Positions 8,119 to 18,439 of a stretch of DNA of 34,399 nt are shown here, one piece after another. The stretch spans positions 1 through 34,399 of the forward strand of contig CAIRCR010000366.1 in NCBI GenBank assembly GCA_903877065.1. Reading direction: 5' to 3'. Source of the DNA: an uncultured Pseudomonadota bacterium (lineage in GTDB: Bacteria; Pseudomonadota; Gammaproteobacteria; Methylococcales; Methylomonadaceae). Both the position numbers and the translations under genes were made by a program. Every line of letters starts with the position of its first letter. The stretch's first letter is position 1. The notes below the pieces were generated by a model. It worked only from the letters and a program-made list of their open reading frames with translations. It was not told the DNA's origin and ran no database searches.

Positions 8119-8851
8119 GTTTGTATAACGCCATCACTTGTTTGACGTAATTTTGTGTTTCGGGGTAGGGCGGAATGGAATTATTGTGGCGTAACACCGA
8201 ATTTTCACCCGCGTTATACGCCGCAACGGCAAGATCTAAACTGTTTGGGAACATATCCATCAAATGCCTTAAATAGCGTGTTCCACCATCAATATTTTGC
8301 TGTGGATTATTGCTATCAATCACGCCAAAACGGCTCGCAGTTGCGGGCATCAATTGCATCAATCCCACCGCACCCGCTGACGAAATTGCATCAGGACGAT
8401 AAGCCGATTCCGTTTGAATAACGGCGTGAAGCAATTTCACATCAACTTGATGACGTGCGGCGGCTTGAGAAATTAAGTTACTAAATTTACTTTTGTTCAA
8501 ATTGACGTAAGGCGACGTTGCCGTCAATGGGTATGGCGAATTGAACGCCACTTGCGTTGGCATCGTTGGCGCGGCGGGTACGGTAACTTTCATTTTGCTG
8601 ATCAATGCCACGTCAGTACGCGCTTTATCAGTGTAAATAACGTTTTTCGCGCTATCTTGATATTTATAAAAAAAGCCCGTTGTTGCTGTCACGGGACGCG
8701 CCACTGTTTTAATAATCGGTTTTGCGGCAACGGTGGGTGCTTTATTTGTGTAACTAATCACACCGTCGTTGCCTACTACCTTTTTATAAATGTCCGCGTG
8801 AGCCTGACCACACCAGCTCATCATCATCAAAATTACCGCACCATTACGCAT
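8108..8851 (-). CDS. Lytic transglycosylase with N-terminal DUF4124-like region
   Basis: A 247-residue exported protein. A short signal peptide (ending QAHA) precedes a region with DIYKKVVGNDGVISYTNKAP and a second similar strand set (FFYKYQDSAKNVIYTDKAR), typical of DUF4124. The C-terminal half is a Slt-type domain: VIQTESAY with catalytic Glu at about 148, then SAGAVGLMQLMPATA, NIDGGTRYLRHLM and VAAYNAGE. It should cut peptidoglycan between MurNAc and GlcNAc with formation of the anhydro product, in the periplasm. It follows purT on the same strand with a 13-base gap, so it may be cotranscribed. Its stop codon lies within the terminator hairpin that ends the opposing nitrate operon. Confidence 0.88.
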   Translation of the reverse strand: MRNGAVILMMMSWCGQAHADIYKKVVGNDGVISYTNKAPTVAAKPIIKTVARPVTATTGFFYKYQDSAKNVIYTDKARTDVALISKMKVTVPAAPTMPTQVAFNSPYPLTATSPYVNLNKSKFSNLISQAAARHQVDVKLLHAVIQTESAYRPDAISSAGAVGLMQLMPATASRFGVIDSNNPQQNIDGGTRYLRHLMDMFPNSLDLAVAAYNAGENSVLRHNNSIPPYPETQNYVKQVMALYKQKS

Positions 8852-8864
8852 AACATAATTACCT

Positions 8865-10064
8865 TTAGTTCGTTGTTATCACCACCATATTTGCAGCTTG
8901 TGCCGCATTCTTGCGTGCTGTATCGGCAGAATCAGCAATTGCTAAAGCAACTCCCATTCGTCTGTTAAGAAACGCTTCAAATTTTCCAAATAAACGCACG
9001 TCTGTATTCGGTACGCTTAATGCTTTTTCTAAATCGTTATAAATCAAGCCTTGTGCGTGGATGGGGCTTAAAATAACGACACTCGCGCCAGGACTTTTTA
9101 ATTGCACATTCACAGGCAAACCTAAAATGGCGCGGGCGTGTAAATCAAATTCGCTTTGCACTTGCGTTAACAGTGTCACAAGTCCCGTGTCGTGCGGGCG
9201 CGGACTGACTTCACTAAACCACACATCGTCGCCACAAATAAATAATTCCACGCCAAATAATCCCAAGCCACCCATCGCGTCCGTAATTTTTTTCGCAATC
9301 TGTTGGGCGTTTGCAAGAGCCTGACTCGTCATGATTTGAGGTTGCCAACTTTCACGGTAATCGCCACTTTCTTGCGTGTGTCCAATCGGTTCGCAAAAAT
9401 ACGTTTCAACAACACCGTCAGCATTCAACGCTCGCACCGTGAGTAATGTAATTTCAATATCAAAATCAATTTTGCCTTCCACAATGACTTTGCCCGTATC
9501 AACACGCGCACTGTTTTTCGCGTAACCCCACGCGGCAATCAATTCATGATCGGTTGTGACCATCGATTGACCTTTGCCCGACGATGACATAGTTGGTTTG
9601 ACAAAACACGGATAACCAATGCCATTGTCAACGGCGGCTTTTAATTCCTTAAACGTTTCCGCGAACGCATAACTTGAAGTCGGTATTTGCAACGTTTCAG
9701 CGGCAAGTGTGCGAATGCCTTCTCGATTCATCGTTAATTGAATGGCGCGTGCATTCGGTACAACCGTGCAATTGCCTTCGGCTTCAATTTCAACCAGTGC
9801 TGAAGTCGAAAGAGCTTCAATTTCTGGAATAATAAAATGCGGTTTTTCTTTGGCAATTAACGCTTTCAATGCTTTGCCATCAGTCATATCAATAACATAA
9901 GCACGATGCGCTAAAGCATGAGCTGGCGCGTTGGGATAACGATCAACTGCAATCACTTCTACGCCAAAACGCTGTAATGAAATGACGAGTTCTTTACCTA
10001 ATTCACCGCTACCCAATAACATTGCCTTTGTTGCATTTGGCGTTAATGCCGTCCCTAATTTCAT
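8865..10064 (-). CDS. purT: Formate-dependent phosphoribosylglycinamide formyltransferase PurT
   Basis: A 399-residue ATP-grasp enzyme matching E. coli PurT throughout: [72 protein letters not shown] and [11 protein letters not shown]. It makes formyl-GAR from GAR, formate and ATP in purine synthesis, independent of folate. The start at 10064 (MKLGTALTP) matches the family's N terminus and has GAAGG upstream on the minus strand. An in-frame ATG at 10112 would add 16 hydrophobic residues with no counterpart and would overlap the divergent kinase gene, so it is rejected. Confidence 0.95.
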   Translation of the reverse strand: MKLGTALTPNATKAMLLGSGELGKELVISLQRFGVEVIAVDRYPNAPAHALAHRAYVIDMTDGKALKALIAKEKPHFIIPEIEALSTSALVEIEAEGNCTVVPNARAIQLTMNREGIRTLAAETLQIPTSSYAFAETFKELKAAVDNGIGYPCFVKPTMSSSGKGQSMVTTDHELIAAWGYAKNSARVDTGKVIVEGKIDFDIEITLLTVRALNADGVVETYFCEPIGHTQESGDYRESWQPQIMTSQALANAQQIAKKITDAMGGLGLFGVELFICGDDVWFSEVSPRPHDTGLVTLLTQVQSEFDLHARAILGLPVNVQLKSPGASVVILSPIHAQGLIYNDLEKALSVPNTDVRLFGKFEAFLNRRMGVALAIADSADTARKNAAQAANMVVITTN

Positions 10065-10098
10065 GATTTTTTGACCTTCAAATTGAATAAAAATAAAA

Positions 10099-12321
10099 AT
10101 GATGCGCTGCATTATAAGCAGTTGTCATGAGTATGATAAGATTGAAAAATCACCCTCAACAATTCAAAGCGATTTGAATAAACATTCGGAAAAAACTGTG
10201 ACACAAGGAAGCAAGCAAAATAGGGTGTTGGCTTATTTATCACGAATCAAAATTTTTTTGCCAAATATACTTATGAAATTAAATTCAGATATGACCGTTC
10301 AAAACACAGAAAACGAAAAGAATGCGGCTGATTTTTCAAAATTTATCATGGGACTGCACAATCTCAGCGTAGGCGTTATTTGTGCAGATTGTGATCGAAA
10401 AATTACTTACATCAATAAAGCGGCACTGCTTTTATTGAGTAAGGCTGAACTCGATATTCAAATAGATTTACCCAATTTTAGCGCGGAAAATTTAATTGGA
10501 AAAAGTATCGATTTATTTCATAAAAACCCACAACATCAAGCTAATTTGCTCCGTGAACTCAACGGAATGATCGAATCTATCTCGTTAATTGGCGGACATC
10601 AACTGCTCATTAGAGCAAGCCCAATTATTAACGAATTAGGGCAAAGAATAGGTTCACTTGCCGAAGTCACTGACATTTTTGAAATAAACAAGAAGGCAAC
10701 TGAACTGGTTATTGCCACCAATAAAGGGTTGGAAGAAAGCGCAAATTCAGAAACGCTTACAAATCATCTGCTAACACTTGAAAATGCAGAAAAAAAAGCG
10801 TGGCTGTCTGAATTTGTACTTATGAATAGTGAACGGATATTTCAAAGCACTGAAAAAGAAGCACGAATAACGGCACTTATTGATGCGAATAAAGAGTTAG
10901 AGCTTCAAAATTTTCAACTAGAAAAGGAGCTTCGTAAATCGATTGCTTTAGGCGAGAAGTTAACGGTCATTTATGAGGAATTTGCTACGGTAAATGAGGA
11001 GTTAATTGTTCAAAATGCTGAAAAAGCGGCGCGGGCGGCTGAACTCATTACTGCAAATAAAGAGTTAGCATTTCAAAATTCTGAAAAAGAAAAACGAGCG
11101 GCTGAATTTGTTATTGTGAATAACGAGTTGGAATTGCAAAATTTTGAAAAAGAAGAACGAGCCAATGAACTTATGCTTGTGAATGAAGAGTTGATGTTGC
11201 AATACGCAGAAAAAGACAAGCGTTCCGAAGAACTTATACGATCAAACAATGAACTTGCTCGAGCAAACGAAGAAATTGCCGTGAATCTTCACGCTCTTTT
11301 CTCTCTAAATGAAATACAAACCAAGCAAGCCGAAGAACTTACGCTTAAAAATCAAGAATTGATTAGACAAGCCAAGAAGTTGTCTGTGCTGAATGAAGAT
11401 TTAGCGATTGCTAACGAAGAGTTGATGCTTCAAACCGTTGAAACAGAAAAACGCGCTACGGAATTAACACGCTCTTATGATGAAAATGCGGTTTTGATTG
11501 ACCAAATGAATCATATGCAAAAATTAGAAAGTATTGGGCGATTAACATCAGGGATTGCTCACGATTTTAATAACATTTTGGCGTGTATGTTGGGCTACAA
11601 CGAAATGAATAAAGATGTGAGTGATGATTTGACAGGTAAAGGTGTAGACGGATTAAAAACTGAACTTGAAAACAACACGAAACAAATTGATGAAGCGGGC
11701 AAACGTGCGATGTCACTCATTTCAAAAATGATGGCGTATTGTCGTCAAGAGAACAGCGCGAAAAAAATAGACATCAAACCCACACAAGAAGTCATCAACG
11801 AAGTTTTGGCGATGTTGCGTCCTTCGCTTACGAGTCGAATCAAACTTGAATTTACAAATCCGTGTCAGATCAATCACAACGATTGTGAAACGTGCGTTGT
11901 ACGCGATATATGCGAGGATAACATTCAAATTGATGCGATTGATTTGCACCAAATTCTTACAAATTTAGCGGTGAATGCGCGAGATGCCATGAAAGAACGC
12001 GGTGGAATTATTTCTATTTCGTTAGACAAATTGCATTTTGAAAATCATATTTGCCGTGCTTGTTCGGACATTATGGGCGGTGATTTTATTGTGTTGAGCG
12101 TATCCGATAACGGCACGGGCATTGAGGAAGGTGTGATTAAACGGATGTTTGATCCGTTTTTCACAACCAAAGAACAAGGTGAAGGCACGGGTTTGGGATT
12201 ATCGACAGTGAGTGGAATGGTGCATAGTTCGGGTGGTCACATTTTAGTTGATTCGACATTAGGTCAAGGCACTGCGTTTAAATTGTTGTTTCCAATTAGA
12301 CCCAAAGTTTTAATTGATTGA
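10099..12321 (+). CDS. Cytoplasmic PAS histidine kinase with a long coiled coil and cysteine-rich ATPase domain
   Basis: A protein of up to 740 residues with no membrane segment. A PAS domain (about 80-195, with the [14 protein letters not shown] loop) is followed by a coiled coil (about 200-470) containing four clean 21-residue repeats. The dimerisation domain has phospho-acceptor H488 ([10 protein letters not shown]) and the ATPase domain has N-box [16 protein letters not shown] and GEGTGLGLS. No receiver domain is attached, so the output passes to a separate regulator, not adjacent. Unusual are C596-x2-C599-x5-C605 and C652-x2-C655 within the ATPase domain, a possible metal or redox site. 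No Shine-Dalgarno supports the first ATG; internal ATGs at 10273 or 10291, just before the PAS domain, are equally plausible starts. It diverges from purT and converges on cysW. Confidence 0.88.
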   Translation: MMRCIISSCHEYDKIEKSPSTIQSDLNKHSEKTVTQGSKQNRVLAYLSRIKIFLPNILMKLNSDMTVQNTENEKNAADFSKFIMGLHNLSVGVICADCDRKITYINKAALLLLSKAELDIQIDLPNFSAENLIGKSIDLFHKNPQHQANLLRELNGMIESISLIGGHQLLIRASPIINELGQRIGSLAEVTDIFEINKKATELVIATNKGLEESANSETLTNHLLTLENAEKKAWLSEFVLMNSERIFQSTEKEARITALIDANKELELQNFQLEKELRKSIALGEKLTVIYEEFATVNEELIVQNAEKAARAAELITANKELAFQNSEKEKRAAEFVIVNNELELQNFEKEERANELMLVNEELMLQYAEKDKRSEELIRSNNELARANEEIAVNLHALFSLNEIQTKQAEELTLKNQELIRQAKKLSVLNEDLAIANEELMLQTVETEKRATELTRSYDENAVLIDQMNHMQKLESIGRLTSGIAHDFNNILACMLGYNEMNKDVSDDLTGKGVDGLKTELENNTKQIDEAGKRAMSLISKMMAYCRQENSAKKIDIKPTQEVINEVLAMLRPSLTSRIKLEFTNPCQINHNDCETCVVRDICEDNIQIDAIDLHQILTNLAVNARDAMKERGGIISISLDKLHFENHICRACSDIMGGDFIVLSVSDNGTGIEEGVIKRMFDPFFTTKEQGEGTGLGLSTVSGMVHSSGGHILVDSTLGQGTAFKLLFPIRPKVLID
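11014..11265 (+). repeat. Four 63-bp units encoding 21-residue coiled-coil repeats
   Basis: Residues 306-389 of the kinase fall into four consecutive 21-residue units (three heptads each). They follow the pattern N-x-EK-x-x-R-x-x-E-L-I/M-x-x-N-x-E-L-x-x-Q. DNA copies have diverged, so this is protein-level repetition. Fainter related units extend on both sides (about 250-305 and 405-455). Confidence 0.8.
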
Positions 12322-12336
12322 ATTTAGTGACTGAAT

Positions 12337-13185
12337 TTACGAATTATTTTTTTGTTTCCATTCCAAAAACGTTTTTAAAATCAATGTAATAACCGCAAGT
12401 CCAGCCAAAATCGACGCACCCGCAAACGCTGAAACGCTGTCGTATTCGTTGTAACTGACTTCGACGTGAAGCGGCAATGTATTTGTCATGCCGCGAATGT
12501 GTCCCGAAACCACAGACACCGCGCCAAATTCACCCATTGCGCGTGCATTTCACAGCAAAACACCGTAAAGCAACGCCCATTTGATATTTGGCAATGTAAT
12601 CAAAAAAAACGTTTTCAAACCACTCGCGCCCAGTGATAAAGCGGCTTCTTCTTCTTCGCTTCCCATTTCTTGCATCAACGGAATCAGTTGCCGTGCAACA
12701 AAGGGAAAAGTAATAAACAACGTCGCTAAAACAATGCCAGGCACAGCGAAAATAATTTTAATATCGTGCTGAACAAACCAACTGCCAAACCAACCTTGTG
12801 CGCCAAACATCAACACGAAAATCAAGCCTGAAATTACGGGCGAAACCGAAAACGGTAAATCAATCAACGTAATCAACAAATCTTTGCCGCGAAATTCAAA
12901 ACGAGTAATTGCCCACGCCGCCGCGACACCAAAAACCGTATTTAATGGCACGGTAATAAACGCCGTCAATAACGTTAAACGCATTGCCGCTTGCATATCG
13001 GGTTGGCTCAACGCTGAAAAATACGCGCTGAATCCTTTTGAGAACGCTTGAATAATGACCAAAACCAACGGCACGCATAAAAACAAAACCATAAATCCCA
13101 ACGAAATGGTAATTAAAGTCCAGCGTACCCAATTTGCATCTTCGAGCGTTGATTGATGAACCCGTGTTGAAATAGCTGCACTCAT
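12337..13185 (-). pseudogene. cysW: Sulfate/thiosulfate ABC transporter permease CysW, interrupted by in-frame TGA
   Basis: The reading frame of a normal-length CysW (about 282 codons) is intact except for one TGA at 12550-12552. It splits the frame into a 211-residue part (start 13185) and a 66-codon part whose first ATG is at 12537, both in the same phase. Residues on either side (LLYGVLL before, [17 protein letters not shown] after) are the conserved CysW segment, where I recall homologues having Cys or a similar small residue at the TGA. Most likely this is a nonsense mutation or a base-call error; stop readthrough is possible. The permease fold and EAA loop ([20 protein letters not shown]) precede the stop, but the last membrane segments follow it. 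AGGAA precedes the start, 9 bases after cysT. No cysA or binding-protein gene is nearby. Confidence 0.85.
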
Positions 13186-13194
13186 AAATAATTC

Positions 13195-14022
13195 CTAAAG
13201 TTGTCCTGAACGTTTGCGAACCCAATGTTGCAACAAGTTAATCAGCAACAATAATAAAAACGAAATCACAAGCATCGTGAGCGCAATCGCCGTTGCTCCC
13301 GCCATATCGTATTGTTCTAATTTCGTGATAATCAATAAAGGCACAATTTCGGAAACATAAGGCAAATTACCTGCGATAAAAATCACTGAACCGTATTCGC
13401 CAACACCTCGCGCAAATGCCAACGCAAAACCTGTTAATAACGCGGGGAAAATGTTGGGAAAAATGATTTTGGTGAAAACTTGCCAGCGCGTTGCGCCTAA
13501 ACTTGAAGCGGCTTCTTCCATGCGTGAATCGAAGTCTTGCAACACGGGTTCAATGGTTCTCACCACAAATGGAATACTGATAAAAATTAGCGCAACCACA
13601 ATACCTGCGGGTTTGAAACCAATTTGCAAATCGAAATTTTCTTTGAGGAATTTACCCAAAAGACCGCTGGGTTGAAAAATCGTCGCTAACACAATCCCCG
13701 CAACCGCAGTTGGTAGCGCGAAAGGTAAATCAATAATGGCGTGAAAAAAACGTTTACCCGCAAACGAATAGCGTGTCAAAACCCATGCTACGATAAAACC
13801 AAAAAAACTGGCAATAATCGCCGCGCCCAAAGCCGTGCCAAAACTTACTCGAAATGCGGAAACAACCCGACGATTCGTAATGATAGTTAGATAATCATTA
13901 AAATTGAGTTCAAAACTTTTGAAAACCAACGTACTGAGCGGAATTAACACCACCAAACTTAAATAAAACACCGTGAAACTAATTGTTGGGCGAAACCCTG
14001 GCATGATGCGGCTTTGGCTCAT
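13195..14022 (-). CDS. cysT: Sulfate/thiosulfate ABC transporter permease CysT
   Basis: A 275-residue inner-membrane permease with about six hydrophobic segments and the CysT/CysU landmarks IMPGFRPTISFTVFYLS at the start, LPFALPTAVAGI, the EAA loop EEAASSLGATRWQVFTKIIF, FARGVGEYGSVIFIAGN and LPYVSEIVPLLI. It would pair with CysW to form the channel for sulfate or thiosulfate import, energised by CysA, which is not in this window. The ATG at 14022 has only a weak AAGG. It is the first gene of a two-gene unit and is divergent from gltX; the 206-base gap between them holds no element I can identify. Confidence 0.92.
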   Translation of the reverse strand: MSQSRIMPGFRPTISFTVFYLSLVVLIPLSTLVFKSFELNFNDYLTIITNRRVVSAFRVSFGTALGAAIIASFFGFIVAWVLTRYSFAGKRFFHAIIDLPFALPTAVAGIVLATIFQPSGLLGKFLKENFDLQIGFKPAGIVVALIFISIPFVVRTIEPVLQDFDSRMEEAASSLGATRWQVFTKIIFPNIFPALLTGFALAFARGVGEYGSVIFIAGNLPYVSEIVPLLIITKLEQYDMAGATAIALTMLVISFLLLLLINLLQHWVRKRSGQL

Positions 14023-14228
14023 GATTTTTTTATGCCTTGTATTTGTTGCGTTGCTTTGAATGGTAAAGAAAAGTGGGGCGAAAATAAAATGATGATATTC
14101 GATAGTGGTATCTAAAAATTAGAACTAAATAAACTTAAAAATAGGGTGTGGGTGCATAAATATCGAAAATATGGCAATCTTTACGAATCACGAAATCAAT
14201 TACTTATTCACTTTTCAGGTTTTAAACA

Positions 14229-15632
14229 ATGACAGTTATTACACGTTTTGCGCCAAGTCCAACGGGTTATTTGCACGTTGGTGGAGCGCGTACCGCTTTA
14301 TTTTCATGGCTTTATGCGCGTAAACATGGTGGTACATTTATTTTGCGAATTGAAGACACAGACTTAGAACGCTCAACCCAAGAATCCGTACAAGCGATTT
14401 TTGACGGCATGGAATGGCTCGGTTTGAATTACGACACGGAGCCGTCGTTTCAAACGCACAATTTTCCACGTTATAAAGAAATCATCGCCAAATTACTCGA
14501 AACAGGTCACGCTTATTATTGCGATTGCAGCAAAGAAGATTTGGATATTTTGCGTGAACAGCAAATGGTGGCAAAAGAAAAACCGCGTTACAACGGTTTG
14601 TGCCGCGACGCGCATAAACCACAAAGTGACAAAACGGTTGTACGTTTTAAAACGCCCATTGATGGCGTGATTACGATTCCTGATTTAGTGAAAGGTGAAA
14701 TTAGCGTTGCCAATAAAGAGCTTGATGATTTAGTGATTGCTCGCACGGACGGTTCACCAACCTACAATTTAACGGTTGTCGTTGATGATATGGACATGAA
14801 AATAACGCACGTTATTCGTGGTGATGACCATATCAATAATACGCCGCGACAAATTAACATTTTAAAAGCCTTAAACGCACCGTTGCCAAAATACGCACAT
14901 TTGCCAATGATTTTAGGTTCAGACGGGGCGCGTTTATCAAAACGTCACGGCGCGGTAAGCGTGATGCAATTTCGAGATGACGGTTATTTACCACAAGCAT
15001 TACTTAATTATTTAGTGCGTTTGGGTTGGTCACACGGCGATCAAGAAATTTTTTCAATTGCTGAAATGATTGAATTTTTTGACCTTGCAGACGTGAATAG
15101 CGCGGCTTCCACGTTCAACATGGAAAAATTGTTGTGGCTCAATCACCATTATTTGATGCACAGCGAACCGAGTGAGATTGTTCCGTATTTGACTTGGCAT
15201 TTAAAGCAACTCGATATTGACGCAGAGCAAGAAGAAGTAAATTTAATTCAGTTGGTAAAAGCACAACGTGAACGCTGTAAAACCTTGGTTGAAATGGCGG
15301 CGGCGAGTGTTTATTTTTACCGTGAATTTGAAAATTACGACGAAAAAGCCGCAAAAAAAGCCTTTGGCGACGGTTCAGAGAACGTTTTAACGCATCTAAA
15401 AAATGCGTTTGCACAGCTTGAAAATTGGGAAAAAGAAGCCTTACACGATGTTGTTAAAAATACCGCTGAAACGCTCGAAGTCGGTTTAGGCAAAGTCGCT
15501 CAACCGTTGCGGGTTGCTATTTGTGGTTCTGGCGTTTCACCGTCAATTGATGTGACGCTGACATTGTTGGGCAAAGAAAAGACGTTAGCACGTTTACAAC
15601 GCGCCATTTTACATATTCAAACAACGTCTTAA
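14229..15632 (+). CDS. gltX: Glutamyl-tRNA synthetase
   Basis: A 467-residue class I aminoacyl-tRNA synthetase. The HIGH-type motif is in FAPSPTGYLHVGGART (about 8-22) and the KMSKS-type motif is LSKRHG (about 236-241). A zinc-type cysteine group (C98, C100 in YYCDC and C125 in GLCRD) matches the E. coli enzyme. The C-terminal helical anticodon-binding region ends in LLGKEKTLARLQRAI. It charges tRNA-Glu in the cytoplasm. A CAGG lies upstream of the ATG at 14229. The next gene, glnL, begins 3 bases after its stop, so protein synthesis and nitrogen sensing genes are in one operon here. Confidence 0.96.
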   Translation: MTVITRFAPSPTGYLHVGGARTALFSWLYARKHGGTFILRIEDTDLERSTQESVQAIFDGMEWLGLNYDTEPSFQTHNFPRYKEIIAKLLETGHAYYCDCSKEDLDILREQQMVAKEKPRYNGLCRDAHKPQSDKTVVRFKTPIDGVITIPDLVKGEISVANKELDDLVIARTDGSPTYNLTVVVDDMDMKITHVIRGDDHINNTPRQINILKALNAPLPKYAHLPMILGSDGARLSKRHGAVSVMQFRDDGYLPQALLNYLVRLGWSHGDQEIFSIAEMIEFFDLADVNSAASTFNMEKLLWLNHHYLMHSEPSEIVPYLTWHLKQLDIDAEQEEVNLIQLVKAQRERCKTLVEMAAASVYFYREFENYDEKAAKKAFGDGSENVLTHLKNAFAQLENWEKEALHDVVKNTAETLEVGLGKVAQPLRVAICGSGVSPSIDVTLTLLGKEKTLARLQRAILHIQTTS

Positions 15633-15635
15633 ATT

Positions 15636-16656
15636 ATGCACAGACGTTTACTTGATAATTTAAATACCGCCGTTTTGTTGTTCGACACGGATTTAACGTT
15701 GTGTTATTTGAACACGGCGGCGGAGATTTTATTAGCGGACAGCGCACGGCAATTATTGGGCATTTCGGCGGAGCAATTGTTTAAATCATCTGACGCGGCA
15801 TTTATAAGCAATTTAACGCATTGCCGCGATGCCGCAGAGCCGTTGATTGATTACGCGCTAGAACTAAAGCGCGTTGTCAATCACAGCGTTTTTGTGAATG
15901 TGAGCGTGACACCGTTTGATTCAGAAAAATTTGTGAGCGAAATTATTGTCGAGTTGTTACCGATTGATAATCGTTTTCGTATGTCGCAAGAAGAACACAG
16001 ACACGCTCAACAAAATACCGCGCGTTTGATGGTGCGTAGTTTGGCACATGAGATTAAAAATCCACTCGGTGGGTTGCGTGGTGCGGCGCAATTACTCGAT
16101 TTAGAATTGCCTAACGCTCAATTTAAAGAATACACGCAAGTGATTATTGCTGAATCGGATCGGCTGCAAGGTTTGGTTGATCGAATGCTTGGCTCGAATG
16201 AATTGCCAAATAAACAACCGTTAAATATTCATGAAGTGCTAGAACGTGTGCGCTGGTTGGTTAAAACAGAAACGGGTGAAAATATCAAAATTCATTGTGA
16301 TTACGATCCGAGCATTCCTGAATTATTGGGTGATAAAAATCAGCTAATTCAAGCCGTTTTAAACATTGTGCGAAATGCGGTGCAAGCGATTTCTGAGCAG
16401 GGCAATATCAGGTTAAAAACGCGTATTTGTCGTCACGTTACGTTGGAGCGTAAACATTATAAATTGGCGTTGCGTTGTGAAATTATTGATGACGGTGTAG
16501 GCATTGCGCCCGATATGTTGAATAAAATTTTTTATCCAATGATTACGGGTCGCGCAGAGGGAACGGGTTTAGGATTATCTATTTCACAAGCCTTGATTGC
16601 TCAACATTCTGGTGCGATTGAGTGCAGCAGTGAACTGGGTCGCACCGTTTTTGCAA

Positions 16657-16682
<26 letters not shown>
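15636..16682 (+). CDS. glnL: Nitrogen regulation sensor histidine kinase NtrB
   Basis: A 348-residue soluble kinase of the NtrB/GlnL type. An N-terminal PAS-like domain (LLDNLNTAVLLFDTDLTLCYLN) is followed by the phospho-acceptor motif LAHEIKNPLGGLRGAAQLL with H138, N-box NIVRNAVQAI, DDGVGI and [10 protein letters not shown]. In its family it phosphorylates NtrC under nitrogen limitation and is switched by PII. The usual partner gene ntrC does not follow; the next gene is convergent srmB, whose 3' end overlaps this one by 26 bases. The start 3 bases after gltX has no clear Shine-Dalgarno, implying translational coupling. A likely NtrC target, the nitrate operon with its sigma54 promoter, is in this same window. 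Confidence 0.9.
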
Positions 16683-17997
<1,315 letters not shown>

Positions 17998-18207
17998 GGT
18001 GTAATTCAGTGTGAGTGAGCAGACGTCTTAGTATTTTTGATGTTTGAAAAACGTATCAATTTAATGTGTCTCCGATTGATGTTGCTGATTGTTTTTGAGT
18101 TAATGTTTGCGGTTTAGAGCAAGAAGAACGACGATGTGATTAGGCTAAAACGGGTACAAAGTATAAATTTAGATGACTGCTGAACCAGTTGGAGTTGAGT
18201 TAATTAC

Positions 18208-18290
18208 TACCGAGAAAAGGACTTGAACCTTCACGAGCTTACGCCCACTAGCACCTGAAGCTAGCGTGTCTACCATTCCACCACCTCGGC
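18208..18290 (-). tRNA. tRNA-Leu (anticodon CAG)
   Basis: Read on the minus strand, an 83-nt type II tRNA. The acceptor 5' strand GCCGAGG pairs with TCTCGGT (two G-U pairs) and the discriminator is A. The D-arm has GGTAGACAC, the anticodon stem CTAGC/GCTAG encloses the loop TTCAGGT, the variable arm is long (GGGCGTAAGCTC) and the T loop is GTTCAAGTC. The CAG anticodon and long variable arm identify leucine. The 3' CCA is not encoded. Confidence 0.93.
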
Positions 18291-18302
18291 GAATCGAGGA
18301 CG

Positions 18303-18331
18303 ACTATAAGTGTCAAGGCTTGTATTGTCAA
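18303..18331 (-). promoter_or_regulatory. Promoter of the tRNA-Leu gene
   Basis: On the minus strand TTGACA (18326-18331) is separated by exactly 17 bp from TATAGT (18303-18308). The start would be near 18296, a few bases before the tRNA 5' end. The GC-rich stretch between the -10 and the start is typical of stringently controlled stable-RNA promoters. Confidence 0.8.
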
Positions 18332-18439
18332 TTCAAAGACCTATCGCTTTTTGTGTTGTGCCTTTTACCTAAAGCCTGAAACCTGTATGATAACTCCTAA
18401 TTTTTCCTGATTTTACTCCTCCAAAGAAGCCACTCAAAA

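Noticed and set aside
10065-10112. Longer purT start at 10112
   Set aside because: The extra 16 residues have no counterpart in PurT, and the start at 10064 has a good Shine-Dalgarno and the family N terminus.
12552-12560. Frameshift in cysW
   Set aside because: Both parts are in the same phase and all flanking conserved residues line up; only one codon is changed to a stop.
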